Shown here one piece after another: positions 1 to 12,654 of a stretch of 64,000 bases of DNA. The translations under genes and the position numbers were made by a program. Source of the DNA: Cristatella mucedo (taxonomy: Eukaryota; Bryozoa; Phylactolaemata; Cristatellidae); the NCBI GenBank assembly GCA_009760855.2, contig WPIO01000032.1, positions 1,653,001 to 1,717,000 on the forward strand, written 5' to 3'. Numbering within the stretch: position 1 is the first letter of the stretch; each line of letters begins with the position of its first letter. Under the pieces are notes generated by a model, which was not told the origin of the DNA, searched no databases, and saw only the letters and a list, made by a program, of their open reading frames with translations.

Positions 1-786
1 GCCGCTCGGCGCCGGCCTTTGAAATCCAGCCGATTTAAAGACGGACGCTAGGCATAATTATATGGCTTGATTAGCACTAATTCCGAGCGCCCAGCGAGAC
101 CCCACGAATTTCAGCGAACCAGCGCCACGTTTGCTCCGTCGCGTCGCGCTTCGAAAACATTTCCACCTCACTGGGTACGAGAAAAGACCTTGCCTGCCGA
201 TCGCTATCGAATGAATGACAGTCCGAGGATGTGCAAACCGTGCGTAGCTCGACCTTTTTTTCACCCGGCTCGCTTCCTTAGGCAGCTTCAAGGGGCCGAC
301 GCGGCTTCGAGCAGAGCGCGACCGACAGCATCACAGCGGGGGGGGGGGGGGCCTAGTGAGTGACAGCCGGCCGCTCCGCTCCCGTGAGCGCTGCTGGCCC
401 TCGCCCCCCCCCCACGTGCGCGCACGTCTATTTGTGAGGCGGGGCGGCGAGGGTTGCCTTTCTGATGCAGTAGGCGCGTCCATGTAGCAACCGAACACTT
501 CAACCGGGGTCGGGGGCGAGTGAGCACGACATCTAGCACTGTCTACCACGAGGAATTAGTTTCGGCCGCGGGCGTAGCGTCACAAGAATGGGCAGCTTTA
601 AAAAAAAATGTCTCCCAGACATAGTCTGGCTTAGTGGGGGGGAGACGCGGCAGCTACTTTCCGATCGCACGCTCTCTTTTCCCAAGCAGCCGAGTAAGAA
701 TACAGCCGTCAGTCTCTTAACCTTGCGAAGTCGGTGAACCTCGTTCGAGGTAGACTGACCTAGATGTGTAAAGCTGCTGACGAATA
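1..786. other. Gene-empty stretch with homopolymer runs
   Basis: I see no convincing gene. The stretch is GC-rich in its first half, with a long G run near 339-351 and a C run near 404-412. The short open frames here have no recognisable domain and look like chance frames. Confidence 0.5.
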
Positions 787-1594
787 CAGTTGTACCTCGG
801 CTTACGTGTGCTTCGGCACACGAGTGCTTCGATATACAAGCTGCCTCTCGGCCGATTTTTCCGCTTTGAGTTGCGAGCTAAAATTCGGCTTACGTGCCTG
901 CTTTCGATACTCTACCGCCGGCTGCCGCAGCGAACGTCCCTCTGGGTGCAGTTACTCAGGCCAATGAGGGTAGGGCAGCGAACGACGTTCCGTTGGAAGA
1001 CGCTGCCCTACGTCTCGGGCGTGACGCCAAGCGCAGGCCTGTTGGTTCGCTCCCAGACAGGCTCGAGCGAGCCATCGTGGTGCTTGGACGCACAAGATCG
1101 CCTGACTCCGGTGTTAAATCCGACTACGGCAAGAACAGCCAAGTATGTACTATTCTCTATTTAGGCAATATCATCGCGTGAGAGTTCATCGCATAATTGA
1201 TCAGTCCGCGTAAAGGGCCAGCCAATAAACTGAAAGCGAGAGCCCGGCCAAAAGGGCAAAACTCGGGGATACGATTCAGATATTCATTTCAGCCTTTCTC
1301 CTCTAACTCTATTAGCATCTTCAAGTCGTCTGATCTCCAAGTTACTCCTTTACGTTAGGATTAATAAAACATGTCTATTGCGACACATTCTATTGTATTA
1401 CTTTCAAAACATTATTCGTTATTTATAAGCACATCTTTTAATTTAAAAACATGGGGAAGAAATCGTAGCGTTTATTGGGAGTTCGGAACGGATTAATGGC
1501 ATTTCAATGGGGAATATTGATTTGACGTACGAGTAATTTGAGTTACGAGCTCCGGCACGGAACGGATTACACTCGTAAGTCGAGGTACCACTGT
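787..1594. mobile_element. Short mariner/Tigger-type DNA transposon, deletion derivative
   Basis: The left end begins CAGTTGTACCTCGGCTTACG directly after a TA at 785-786. The right end, read on the minus strand from 1594, begins CAGTGGTACCTCGACTTACG and is also followed by TA. The two 24-bp ends differ at about three positions. This gives an element of about 808 bp with terminal inverted repeats and the TA target typical of the Tc1/mariner superfamily. The interior has no recognisable transposase, so it would be non-autonomous. It holds an inverted repeat (arms 970-980 and 1001-1011, perfect over 11 bp). Treating both ends as one element is inference. Two adjacent solo ends are the alternative. 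Confidence 0.6.
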
Positions 1595-1966
1595 AGTTAC
1601 GACTCGGTAGGCGAGCAGCGAGAGTGGTTATAACCAGATATATCCGGCTATCCGTTGGCCCACAGCTGTCCACTGCCAAGCAGTCTCGCAGAAAGCAAGA
1701 CTTTGCGGCACAGAGACGTACATTGGGCAAACGAAAGGCCCACTTATACGTTAAAAGCTAGGCAAGAGGTGGTTACCACGGCAGCGAAGCGAGCCACGCC
1801 TGCTACAGGCACCCACTAGCCAACGTAGGCCATTCGAGCAGCAGCAGCAGCCTGTCAAGCTAAGCTCGAGTATGTGTGAGCAGTCGACAAGACCACGAGG
1901 ACCTAGAGGGATTTACGACGGAGAGTATCGTACACAGAGACACGGTACTCAAGTCTTGATGGAAAA

Positions 1967-1984
1967 CGAGAGACAGAGAGTGAG

Positions 1985-2021
<37 letters not shown>

Positions 2022-2124
2022 CAGAGAGAGAGAGACAGAGAGAGAGAGAGACAGAGAGAGACATACCGACAGACAGACAGAGATGTAGAGAGCAAGTGAG
2101 AGAGATAGAGAGAGACAGTACTTA
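1967..2124. repeat. GA/GACA microsatellite
   Basis: The tract is an imperfect run of GA units mixed with GACA units. It makes an artificial Arg/Glu/Gln-rich reading frame that should not be taken as a gene. Confidence 0.9.
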
Positions 2125-3406
2125 AGATCTATCCGGCTTTTATATCAAAATAAAATCTTAACAGCCGTGAGACTCATACAAACAAGAAAAGGTGAGATGG
2201 CGATTTATGACTCTCGACGTGAACAGCATATGATTCGAAACCTTCCTAAATTGGGTCAGCTTAGCAACAGCAGACACCGCAAGGGATTTTTTTTTAATTT
2301 TTTTTTATGAACGTCCCAGCTTCACCGAGTGACTAGTTTAGCTTTCAGTCTACAAGTCAGTCGCCGAGTCTTACATTATCATATGCCTGTTGCCGTTCTG
2401 ATTACAGGAAAACTGTTCTGTGCATTGTATCCTCAAGTATACTCTATGTGCATGCATAATTTTTAAACCGACAATGATTGGTTCTCTAGATTTGACGAAT
2501 AATGTATTCTGAAGTAAGCACGGGCATAACATTTAGACAACCATTTATGCAGACCGATGGATGGGCAGCTGCATATGCTTTGTATTAGGGGGCATCTAAC
2601 CTCAATTATACTTACGTCGAAACATGTTCTATGCAGTATCAGCATGGCATGTATTGCGAAAAATAATGCAAACGGTAATTGGGGGGAGCTCATGCATTAA
2701 TGCTGTAGCGTGGCACGGCCATCAAACGAATCCAGTCCTGGAATCTGTTAGCCATCATTAATCTACTACCAATTAGACGTCTGCAGAGCACAACAATTGG
2801 GCCTCATATGCTAAGGTTAGAATACCAAATTTTACAGACGGGTAGCATTTATTTAAGCTGGCAACTTTTTTGCAAATTTTGCTACGCCAACCCTCTTGCT
2901 GATCGATTGCCTACTGCATGTGCAGATGGCAATAATTCACTTTTAGTTGAATCAAGCAAGCACAACAGAATCCTACGGTTGATTTGTAGATGTTGATAGA
3001 GGAAACAAAAACACACGTGCATTTGTCAAATACAGACCCATGCTGAATGCGAAAGACCATCGGGCAGGAGTAAAATGTGGCTGAGATCTACTAATCAAAG
3101 GTCCATCAGTCGCACTGCTATTTAAGGAATGACAACCAAGAAGTCATCCAAGCCTTTTCAGTGTGCCTTTGCCGAAATTGGCGATGCTCCTAGGTTTCAT
3201 GAGAAACGGGCCGTGCTTTTGTCGGCGTGGGCTTGGCCAATAAGCAGCACCGGTTCTGCTGTGGCCTCTCAATCACAATTGTAGCGAGAGCCGTGAAAAG
3301 TGGGGTGAAGTTATTTTTTCGCCCTCTATGAGACGCCAAGTAATTGTGCGGGTCACGTCAAATCGACGAAATAAGCCCGGTTCATCAATGTAAATGTGTA
3401 AACATA
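2125..3406. other. Gene-empty stretch
   Basis: AT-richer unique-looking DNA. No domain, RNA gene or transposon end was recognised. Frames are short and without family resemblance. Confidence 0.4.
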
Positions 3407-4078
3407 TTAATAATAATAATAATGCACTTGATAAAGCGCCCTCAGAGAACTTAATCTCTCTCTAGGCGCTTTACATTTGCTGCAAAGGGAAATGCAATTG
3501 AATGGTAAGTAAAATCATGCTTGAAAAACAAACAAAATGAATAACATGGTTAGGGGTGACATGCACAGGGTCAGCATGCAAATGTGGTTAGTGGCACGCA
3601 GCATGCACAGTGTCAGCACGCATAAGCACATCAAGGACGAATCACAGGGACCCACTAAATGCTGTCCTAAATAGGTGTGTTTTTAGGTTCCTTTTAAATG
3701 TGGTCAGGTCAGGGGATGTTCTGACGCAGGTCGGGAGGGAGTTCCCGGCTTTGGGAGCATACGAACTAAATGCACGGTTTCCAAAGGATTTGAGGTTTGT
3801 ATGAGGTATTCGTAGACTGTTGGATTCTGAAAAGCGGGTGGTACGATGCTTGGCCTGATGGGGGACTATGTCGGAGAGATAGGCTGGAGCCATAGAATGA
3901 AGAGACCTAAAAGTGAGCGACAAAACCTTGAAGTCAATGAGTTGCTTGACTGGTAGCCAGTGCAGGTCGGCGAGGAGTGGAGTAATGTGGCAACTGCGAC
4001 GCTCACGACAGACAAGCCTGGCTGCAGAGTTTTGCACCAGCTGCAATCGCCTGATCGCACATGCTGGTAGGCCAGTAA
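3407..4078 (-). mobile_element. LINE-A copy, 5'-truncated
   Basis: A minus-strand fragment of the main LINE family of this window (here LINE-A, Jockey superfamily, CR1/L2/Rex-like). The 3' end is at 3407, where the tail shows as TAA repeats on the plus strand, followed by the conserved terminal hairpin around AAAGCGCC. Inside is the C-terminal part of the reverse-transcriptase protein, with RLQLVQNSAARLVCRERR and HITPLLADLHWLPVK. Similarity to other copies stops abruptly near 4078, as expected from incomplete reverse transcription. The element is dead. Confidence 0.85.
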
Positions 4079-7000
4079 AACATCTCCAGAAAGAAACTCC
4101 AGGGTTTACTTGTGCAACATCGGACATGAAGTGCAAGCGACACGATAATCAGCCGAGTTGGCCCAGGCATGATGCCACTGTAGGAGGGCTGCTCAGTTGA
4201 GGTGCTTTTTAGAGCTCAAGCCTTCCAGCACAGAATTTAGGAACACGGTTTTGTACTGCTACAGTTCGGAACTCAATACGGGAACTTATATAACGACATC
4301 TTTTGACTGGGTCTCTGTGAATTGTCCTTGACGTGTTGTGCTCTGAAATTGAGCAGGTTATCACAAATTAGTCAGCTTGCTTCTTCCAGCATGCGTTAAG
4401 TGCCTGCACAAATACTTTGTTCTATTAGGCACTAAAAAATGCATTATTATTATAATTATGATTACTGACACCTATGTAAGAGCTTGCTGTTATGCCGCTT
4501 CTGTAGCAGTGAAGACGGTCGCATACAATGACTCCCCAGATTTTCATTTGGGGAATCGACGGCAATTAATCCATGTCCCAGGCTTCACAGATGGCCACTG
4601 TAAGTCCATTCCAGTCCCATCGGCCCTCCAGGTAAGCAGGTAGGCTAAGCTGGCTAGCACTTCCTTTTTTCAGCGCGCGCCAATCGACTTCAATGCAGGC
4701 CGTCTGCCACTTTATGAGTGCTGCACGCAGAGCACTGGCAGCATTTGCACCGGCTACCGGCGGCCATCGCCGGGAAAAGCTGGACGGGGCTCGCTTGCGG
4801 CTGCAGGCCGAGAGAGGCCCCCCCAAAGCCCCACCCCCAGCTCTGCATGCACGAGCCATGCCTGTGGCATCTCGGCACTGTTTGGCGGGCCGAGTTCGGC
4901 TCGTAACAGCTCACCCAATCGAATATAACTTGCCCCTACTTAATGCAGACTACAAGCTCAGAGTGGCTGAAAGGATAGCCGGGCTTTTACAGCGAGTCTA
5001 CGACGGCCGCCCCTTCGAGACCTCCTCAGGGGCCAGACGGGAAGGAAGGCCTGCTGTGTCCGACCGGTCGCACGAGTCGAACTCACGACAGCGGACGCCA
5101 GCCGGCGCCTGCCTTAGCGGAATGGCGTCTCTACTGGAGTTTTGACGGAGGTCTGTCAAGCAGTCGAGCACTGCCTGAGGGAGGTGACAGCAGCGGAGGT
5201 GGCTCACTCGCCGGAGTGCGCCGCCTCCTCTGAGCATTCGAAACCACCCTTTAGAACACGCCGGCGCCCGTGCAATCAAGCGTCTGCCACTGAGCGACGG
5301 CCGTCTCACAGAATGTCTGCGGACATCAGAGAAGCCCACCTTTACAAAAACCAGGTCACTCTCACTAGCGCATCGAACGCAGTTCAGGACACACACGAGC
5401 CACGTTTGGAGTGCATCCACGTTTGGCTGCTCGTGCGAAGCGGCTGAGAGCCAGAAGACTGGGCCGCCGGTAAAAATGGAAAGTGAAGAGGAAGCGAAAG
5501 CTTGAATTTCTGTCAGGGTCCCCCGTCGATCATTTCGCTTTTAAAAGAGAAAGTGTCACAGGCACGCTCACGTAGTAACGGCTCACTGTCCTAGGCAGCT
5601 GGTTGGTGGCTGGCGGAAGGCAGAGGCGGGCAGACTATCCGCCTTCGACCTCCTCTTCCTCGATCACGCTTTCATGTGAAAACGAATGCCGCAGCAGTTC
5701 GCCTAAGTCGATAGACAAGACGAGAAAGTCCAGCGCCAGACCTCACTTTGAAATAGCCTCTCAACTGCCTCCCGACTGCCTGCATCCGGAGACAGATCGC
5801 CCTTCAGGAACGGTCGAAATCTAAAAGACGACGGCGATGCGATAGGTAATTTCGTCTATGAGCGACGGCCTTCCGTTCTCTTGATCGTCCGTGCTCGGGC
5901 ACTGCCTATGGGTCACGGGGCGGCCAAACTCACTCCCACACTATTTTCAGGAACTGTGCACAATGACTCAGCAGCCTCGTTGCCAGTCGCGGCAACCCTC
6001 TTCCCGCCCGCCAACAGCAATCGCCAACAGCAATCGTGTGGCCCTCTGATGAAGATTCGAGATCAGTGAGTAATCGAGCTTCGTGTTTTAGTACTTTTCT
6101 GCTGCGCCTTCGCCGGGCCCCAGTCACTCGCAGCAGCCTCCATACGCTTATAGCGAACCGCCTGCCGATCAGCCAGCTTCGACTTCACCACGGCCACACT
6201 TCTAAATGAGCTCGAGGCGCAGCGTTCGCGCCATTTAGAAGTGTTTCGGTCCCACTGCATCTGTAAATTTATTCTTCGCTTTGCACACAGCTCCAGCTGT
6301 CATCGAGATCGAAGCGCCTCACTCTAGGGTTGGAGGGAGCTAGTAGCCGACGATCGAGAGAAAAGCTGAGGGGCATTCACCTCACTCCAGAAGCTACTTC
6401 GCCCAACAATCTGCAGCAGCATCGTCGTAGCTCGTCGACTAAAAGCCTCTGGCCACCGAGCTACGCTGTTTCTCGTAGTTAAGCGCTCATTCGGCTTCGG
6501 GAGCCTTTTGCACCGTGTACGGACCATGGTTTAGATGCATGCAGGGCGGCCGGAGCAGCCGTTCCAGCTGCAAGAAGCTGCCATCCTAATCGCCGAAATC
6601 CCGACTCGCCGACTTCGTAAGGCGATGCAAGTTAGAATGCCAAAACGACTGTAGCCTTCAGTTGAAAAGTAAGGGCAGCTATTAAAATTCTCCACTGAAA
6701 ACTTTTAAAGACGGCTCCGGGATTGAATCAGTAGTCGATAAAAGATGGTGACTCTCGAGCTTTCTACTGTCAGGGGCAAAAGCAGCACCACTGCTTCTGC
6801 TCCTGCTGCTGCTGCTGCAAGGTGCAGTGCATGGTGCAGTGCTTTCTGAATTCACTCCCTCTCCGAGCATTCCAGTTCGTCTGTCGCTGAGTGTATCCAG
6901 TCTTACGACGAGAGGGCACCATATTGAGAGCACAGAGTACAGCACCAGGAGCCGAACCGGAAGCTGACGGATTCGGCGGCCCTTGCAGCAAACCCCTTCG

Positions 7001-7339
7001 TAAGAATGAAATGCACAGCTGCACTGTCTGCCAGGTTTCTGTAAAGGACCGACTTCAAAAAAAAATGGGGGTCATCTCAGCAATATGACAGCAGAATGTT
7101 GGACCGTCTTAGAAAGTTTAACAGTCCTTCACCTTCGCGACCGGATGTGAGATTCATTGCACGCCTGCTTCGACCGACGACCCGGGCCTCCTCTTTCTTG
7201 CACACGCAAGCAAATTTACACGCACCAACGCATCCATGCATCCAGTGGCTGAGCCAGGGACTGAGTGGCTGAGGGACCCAGTGGCTGAGCCAGGGTAAGC
7301 GGATAAGCTTGGCAGTAAGCATACGGGTTAGCTTAAGGG
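4079..7339. other. Gene-empty stretch
   Basis: Mixed composition with a GC-rich part at about 4.7-5.5 kb. A 150-codon frame at 4693-5145 and an antisense frame overlap there, but neither shows a domain, so no gene is called. A short CAG/CTG-type run lies near 6795-6820. Confidence 0.35.
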
Positions 7340-7423
7340 TAATAATAATAACAATAATAATAATAATGCACTTGATAAAGCGCCCTCAGAGAACTTAATC
7401 TCTTTCTAGGCGCTTTATATTTT
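7340..7423 (-). mobile_element. LINE-A 3' end only
   Basis: TAA repeats followed by the LINE-A terminal hairpin (CTTGATAAAGCGCCCTCAGA and then CTAGGCGCTTTA). The copy ends within the 3' UTR, an extreme 5' truncation. Confidence 0.85.
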
Positions 7424-7717
7424 CTTTACGCTTAAACGTGCAGCGACCTAGGCCGCCCCCAATACCTACAGGGGGGCCACCGTCGCCGACAACGAAATTA
7501 CGTCTTAATTCCACCCGATGAGCCACCCTGAAGCTCGAGTAGAATTTAAGCTATAATTTTGCTCTTTAATCTTTCATTATTTGCAGCTCCACCCCTCCTC
7601 CTCCTCCCTCTCTCGTGAAAATCTTACGGGTTTCTCCCTCTAAATGCACATTGTATGTGTCTTGCTTCCCTCCGATGCAAATCCTAGCTCCACCACTGCA
7701 TGCAGCCCTTCACACCT

Positions 7718-7720
<3 letters not shown>

Positions 7721-7770
<50 letters not shown>

Positions 7771-7831
7771 CGCGAGCACACGCGTGCACACACACACACA
7801 CACACATGCACGCACGCACACACACGCGCGA
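7721..7831. repeat. CA/CG-rich dinucleotide microsatellite
   Basis: A long CA run (to about 7768) continues into interrupted CACG and CA units. The Thr-His and Val-Cys frames across it are artefacts. Confidence 0.95.
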
Positions 7832-7899
7832 GCATGCGCGAAGACAGCACGCAAGCATGTTCACACGTAAGAGCAAAACTAGTCACGGTCGGCCGATTA

Positions 7900-8040
7900 G
7901 TTCAACAACCTCATGTATATAGCAGCAGATGAGCCTTAGCGTTTATCACTCTTGTTCGCTTGCAGTGGGAAATGGGGAATTGCCCACTGCAGGCCTAACA
8001 CCCACGGCCTGAGTCGTGGCGTGCGAGCATACCCCTCGGC
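7900..8040 (-). mobile_element. Decayed tRNA-derived SINE (SINE-1)
   Basis: On the minus strand this reads as the body of the SINE found at 22336 and 47125: a tRNA-like head with a damaged B box, then GCAGTGGGCA, CCCACTGCAAGCG and AACGCTAAGGCTC, and finally a tail motif like ATGAGGTTGTTGAAC. It is more diverged than the other copies. Confidence 0.55.
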
Positions 8041-10008
8041 TAAGACAGGTGCTCAAGCATTTGCTTCCGGTCATTACGTATCCTCCAGTATTAGGCGAAC
8101 AATAATCGAAGCATGGGGAGACGACCTTGACCTTCATAGAGACATCTAACAGCGAGAATGCTTAAGGAGCCAGCGGTAGCATGGCAAGAGCAGACACTTG
8201 CCCTACCATCCGTCTGCACTCAATGAGCTTTACAGCTGCCATCTCATAGCAGCTCTATGAGGCTCCCCGTTACACTCTAATCTACACTGCATCTACACTG
8301 CATATCACACTAACGCACTTACATCTATTTAATACATGCATCGACTTAGCTATGTATGACCGGGGTCTATTGACACTTAACAAAATTTTGACGGTATCCG
8401 ACGGCCGCAGTAAGTTAGCTCTTTGGGAGTGTCTACCAAGAGCAAACTAGAATGCCTGCATCGACAACTAGTCTCTAGAATCTTCGGAGATGCCTTGCAT
8501 CCGAGCCCAGTGTTAGAGAATATTCTGTGCCTGCGAACCCTGCAGCTCCTCCTGGCAGACAGAGCAGCCAACAGGCAGCAGGCGATCTCGACCAAGACTA
8601 AAGTTAAAATCCAACTGGCCGCTCTATCCACCCGCGGGATCTCATCTCTTCCTCTCCCCGCCCCCTAGGTCTTCGTGCTTCCCTATACTGACTCCGAAAT
8701 TATTCCTACTTGTACTTGTAAGTACAGATAAAGGTTAAGATCCGCTAATTCAGCGGCCTCCTTTAAGTAGCGCAGAGGAAGAGCCTTGGCAGCAATCACC
8801 TTGGCACGCAGCAGGCAAAAGACGAATCTCCTCTGCAGGACTCGAGTTCGCTCTCCCTTACACTCGCTTTTTCTTTCTCCTCTCCGACTCTCCTCCACTC
8901 CGGCTGCCTGCTCTCGGCTCAGGGCGCGGCCGTTCAACAGTGGGCTGCTGGAGCGGTCGCGCACCGTCCCCCGCTGTGCGACCTCCGGCATACCCTAGCG
9001 ACCGCCTTACCGACTTCTCGACCGCCGCCGCCGAAGCGGCGGTTCTTCGCATACAGCTAGCTGCGCTCGAAGCTTGCGGCGTTCGAAGCCGCCGCCGCTC
9101 CTCGATCGATCCGCTATGACGAGCCCGACCGGCGCCGGCTCGATCAACCAGACGAGCCAATCCTGTACGCGATCGGCTGGCGACTCGGGCGGCCGATATG
9201 CAGGTTTCAAGGCTGACGTCGCTGTTGCCCAGCGAGCGGCCCGCGCAGGCACGCAGGCCGGCGGCGGTGGATCGCTGACGACGCCGAAGGCAGCTGCAGC
9301 AAGGCAGCCTGGTCCAAACGGCCCAGCCGGCAACGGAAGTGCGGCACGCACGCTCGAGCCGACTTCGGAAGGAAAGGCTCGCTCGAGCGCGCGGCGCACA
9401 CCGCGACGTCGTTCGCGCTCTCTCGAGACCGGCTCACCTATCTCCGGAACAGATCGCGACGCGACGTGCCGCACCGCGCTCCGTTAGGCGCAGGCGGTCG
9501 AAGATATGGCGCGCTGTGAGGGTAGCGGAGCATGGGCGAGAGCTGAAAAGCCTCAGCGTCGCACTCATCCCTGGGGTCAAGTTCGCGGAACCCAGCGAGC
9601 GAGTGAGAGCGGACGGCCCCTCGGTGCGGGCGCGTCGCTGCATGGCTAACTCGGACGACGGTCGACCGCTTCCCGGGTGTATCTCGAACGTCGCATCGGC
9701 TAGCTGTGGCAAGGTGGCTAACCCCGCAGCACTCAATTCTGGAAAAAATGCTACCCACATGTACCCCAAGCGCGAATTGCGCTTCGTAGTCTGGGTCTGC
9801 CAAGCAGCGGCAATATCGAAGGAGTTCTCTTTTTGCACAACACACCTAGGGTCAGTCGATCCGTCTATCGGTCGCGTCGTCCACGCGGGTCGACTCGTTG
9901 AGAGGGAATTAAAAAGGTTGGGTGTTATGCTCCCACCCTTCTAGAATTGCCTCCTCTCGGTGCAAGCTAGCCAAGCGCGGTGAAAACAAATATGACACAA
10001 ACAATATA
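8041..10008. other. Gene-empty stretch with a CpG-rich segment
   Basis: From about 8930 to 9520 the DNA is very GC- and CpG-rich and open in several frames on both strands, as GC-rich DNA often is. It could be a promoter region or first exon of a gene not otherwise visible, but no domain or splice-linked partner was found. The frame at 8423-8668 has a faint LINE-like look that I could not confirm. Confidence 0.3.
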
Positions 10009-10183
10009 CAGTCGTCCCTCGTTTATCGCGGTTGATCAGCTCCAGACTCTATCGCAATAGGTGAATTTTCGCGGAGTAGGATACTTTATTTAAAAATCGA
10101 ATATTTTCGTAGTTAGAGCATAGAAAACCTGTTCACGGTCCTCTAAATACGTTTTTAACATGATTAGAGCCCTCTGGATATGA
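10009..10183 (+). mobile_element. Mariner/Tigger-like element, left end
   Basis: After a TA at 10007-10008 the sequence begins CAGTCGTCCCTCGTTTATCG, which I recognise as a widespread Tigger/mariner-type terminal repeat. The subterminal part runs to about 10183 and is then cut by the hAT element starting at 10192. DNA resuming after 14960 looks like its continuation. No opposite inverted end was found. Confidence 0.6.
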
Positions 10184-11360
10184 ATTAACACTAGTTTTTG
10201 GCTTAAAACCAAATTAATTTTGGCGGGCAGTTTAAAACCATTGTAAACCGTTTTTACTGTGTTATTGGTTTTTTTCTTGTTTTCAATGACACTCTATTCA
10301 GTTCTTTCTTCATACCTCGGGCTGTAACTTTTTTCCGGCGGCTCGTTTAGTTGAGTTCTTACTCGAAAACCACTGTGCCCTCTTCAAGCAAGCTTTATGC
10401 ATCAAACTCACCGATGAGAACGTTTTCCGGTCCCTCGCCGATATTCACATGTGCCGATTCATCGGCAAACTCTTCATCCGATTCGTCCTCGTCGTTAGAT
10501 TCGTCGACAGAAGTTGGATAGAGCCGTGCAGGGCTTGTCAAGAAGGCGCCAGCTCGGCCCTTGTCCAGCGAACGCTCCATCCTACGCCATGGCCAACTGC
10601 TTTTCCACCTTGCCGCGCTATAAGCAAATCCGCAACTTGGATTGCACGCGACTTGTCGTCTTACTTATGATTTCGCTCGCCTCCAACATCACCGGCTGGA
10701 TTGCCGTGAATTTTCACAAGTATCGGGCGAGTTGCCCGTGCGAGCTATTATTGATTGTTTGTGCCCAGATCAACGCCAGTTGAAGCTTTCGGTACTTGAC
10801 CAATGTAGAATCCGGGCCTTTGCATATGCACGAAAAATAGGCGAATTCTTCAACTAAGTGAGTCCGAGCGGACACATCTGAACCAGTAATTTGATTCAAA
10901 GCGATTATACACTGCTCATTCAGCGATCCTTGAACAAGCCCAAGGAATGGACCGCCGTGCTTTGAACGCACGTTCTGCGCTAAATCAAAGTACAAAAGAT
11001 CCGTCGCGAAAGCCAGCGCGTGCGCCGGGCTGTAAATGGAACTAAATCGTGCATGTAGACACCGTATCAGTTCGTCCTTATCTAGACCCAGCCAAATCAC
11101 GATATTGTTCGACATGATTTTGAAATGGTGGCCGATGTACAAGAAGCACGGGTATACTAACGAAAGCGTAGCAATGTCACCGTCTAGATAGCCAGTTACT
11201 GCATTTAGGGGAGCCAAAGAAAAAATTCAGCGCGACGAGTCCGTCCCAGTATGATGTTGACAACACGAGTTCACGTAGTCGTCTATCATTACAATGTGCT
11301 TGTATTGTATGTCGTCATGATCGATCGAACTAGACATAGATACCAGAACCGGCTTCACCA

Positions 11361-12194
11361 ATAATAATAATAATAGTAATAATGCACTTGATAAAGCGCC
11401 CTCAGAGAACCTAATCTCTTTTTATGCACTTTAAATTTGCTGCAAAGTGAAATGCAATTGAATGGTAAGTAAAATCATGCTTGAAAAACAAACAAAATGA
11501 ATAATATGGTTAGGGGTGACATGCACGGGTCAGCATGCAAATGTGGTTAGTGGCAGCATGCACAGTGCCAGCACGCATAAGCACATCAAGGACGAATCAC
11601 GGGGACCCACTAAATGCTGTCCTAAATAGGTGTGTTTTTAGGTTCCTTTTAAATGTGGTCAGGTCAGGGAATGTTCTGATGCAGGTCGGGAGGGAGTTCC
11701 CGGCTTTGGGAGCATACGAACTAAATGCACGGTCTCCAAAGGATTTGAGGTTTGTACGAGGTATTTGTAGACTGTTGGATTCCGAAAAGCGGGTGGTACG
11801 ATGCTTGGCCTGATGGGGGACTATGTCGGAGAGATAGGCTGGAGCCATAGAATGAAGAGACCTAAAAGTGAGCGACAAAACCTTGAAGTCAATGAGTTTC
11901 TTGACTGGTAGCCAATGCAGGTCGGCGAGAAGTGGAGTAATGTGGCAACTGCGACGCTCACGACAGACAAGCCTGGCTGCAGAGTTTTGCACCAGCTGCA
12001 ATCGCCTGATCGCACGTGCTGGTAGGCCAGTAAGCAATGAGTTGCAGAAGTCGAGACGGGATGTCACGAATGCATGGACCAACTTAGATGTGGTATCCTT
12101 ATCTAAACAATCCCGAATTTTAGCAATGTTATGAAGCTGAAAATAGGTGGATTTGACCGTGGAGCTGATATGGTCGTCTAACGATAGGTCGCTT
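11361..12194 (-). mobile_element. LINE-A copy inserted in the hAT element
   Basis: The 3' end with TAA-type repeats is at 11361, then the terminal hairpin, the 3' UTR and the C-terminal reverse-transcriptase protein (frame within 11597-12194, with KSTYFQLHNIAKIRDCLDKD). It is 5'-truncated near 12194. It lies in the same orientation as the hAT gene and close in sequence to the copy at 12655, so it looks fairly recent. Confidence 0.85.
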
Positions 12195-12654
12195 ATTACA
12201 TTCGCCTTAAAGCATACGTAGAGGCTGTCCATCGCGTATTCGTAAACAAGTGCAGCGGATACAGTTTGCCAATCTTTTGCACACACAGGATATCGAACAT
12301 CTCGCTGAGCAGGTGGACATTTTTGATGCCCTTCATGACACAGATCAATTGCCCGAGAAGAAACTTAGGTTGTTCAGCTTTCAGCATACCCATGGTGAGA
12401 TTATGAAATGTGTGAGCTGAGCAACCAAACGCCAACACGACGATTCCGCAGTCAACAAATTTCTTTCTCAAGCTCTTTATGACATTTGGGCAGTCCGTGA
12501 AAAGAGTCCACATTTTGTCATTGATTATACGTGCCGGGCTCTCATCCTCTATCGGCGGAAATAACGCAACGTTCAAACCGTCTTTCAGGTTCCTGGTCAT
12601 GCCAAGCACATTTCCGGCCGATTCGTTTGAATATCCATGGTGATTTGCTAAAAA

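Noticed and set aside
3610-4200. Plus-strand frames across the LINE at 3.4-4.1 kb
   Set aside because: They are antisense shadows of the LINE protein on the minus strand. The same applies at 11535-11813, 13402-14040 and 55124-55387.
4693-5145. 150-codon plus frame
   Set aside because: No domain, GC-rich, opposed by an equally long antisense frame.
9007-9474. Overlapping 130-200-codon frames on both strands
   Set aside because: The DNA is very GC-rich, which lengthens chance frames on both strands. No domain or codon pattern favours one.
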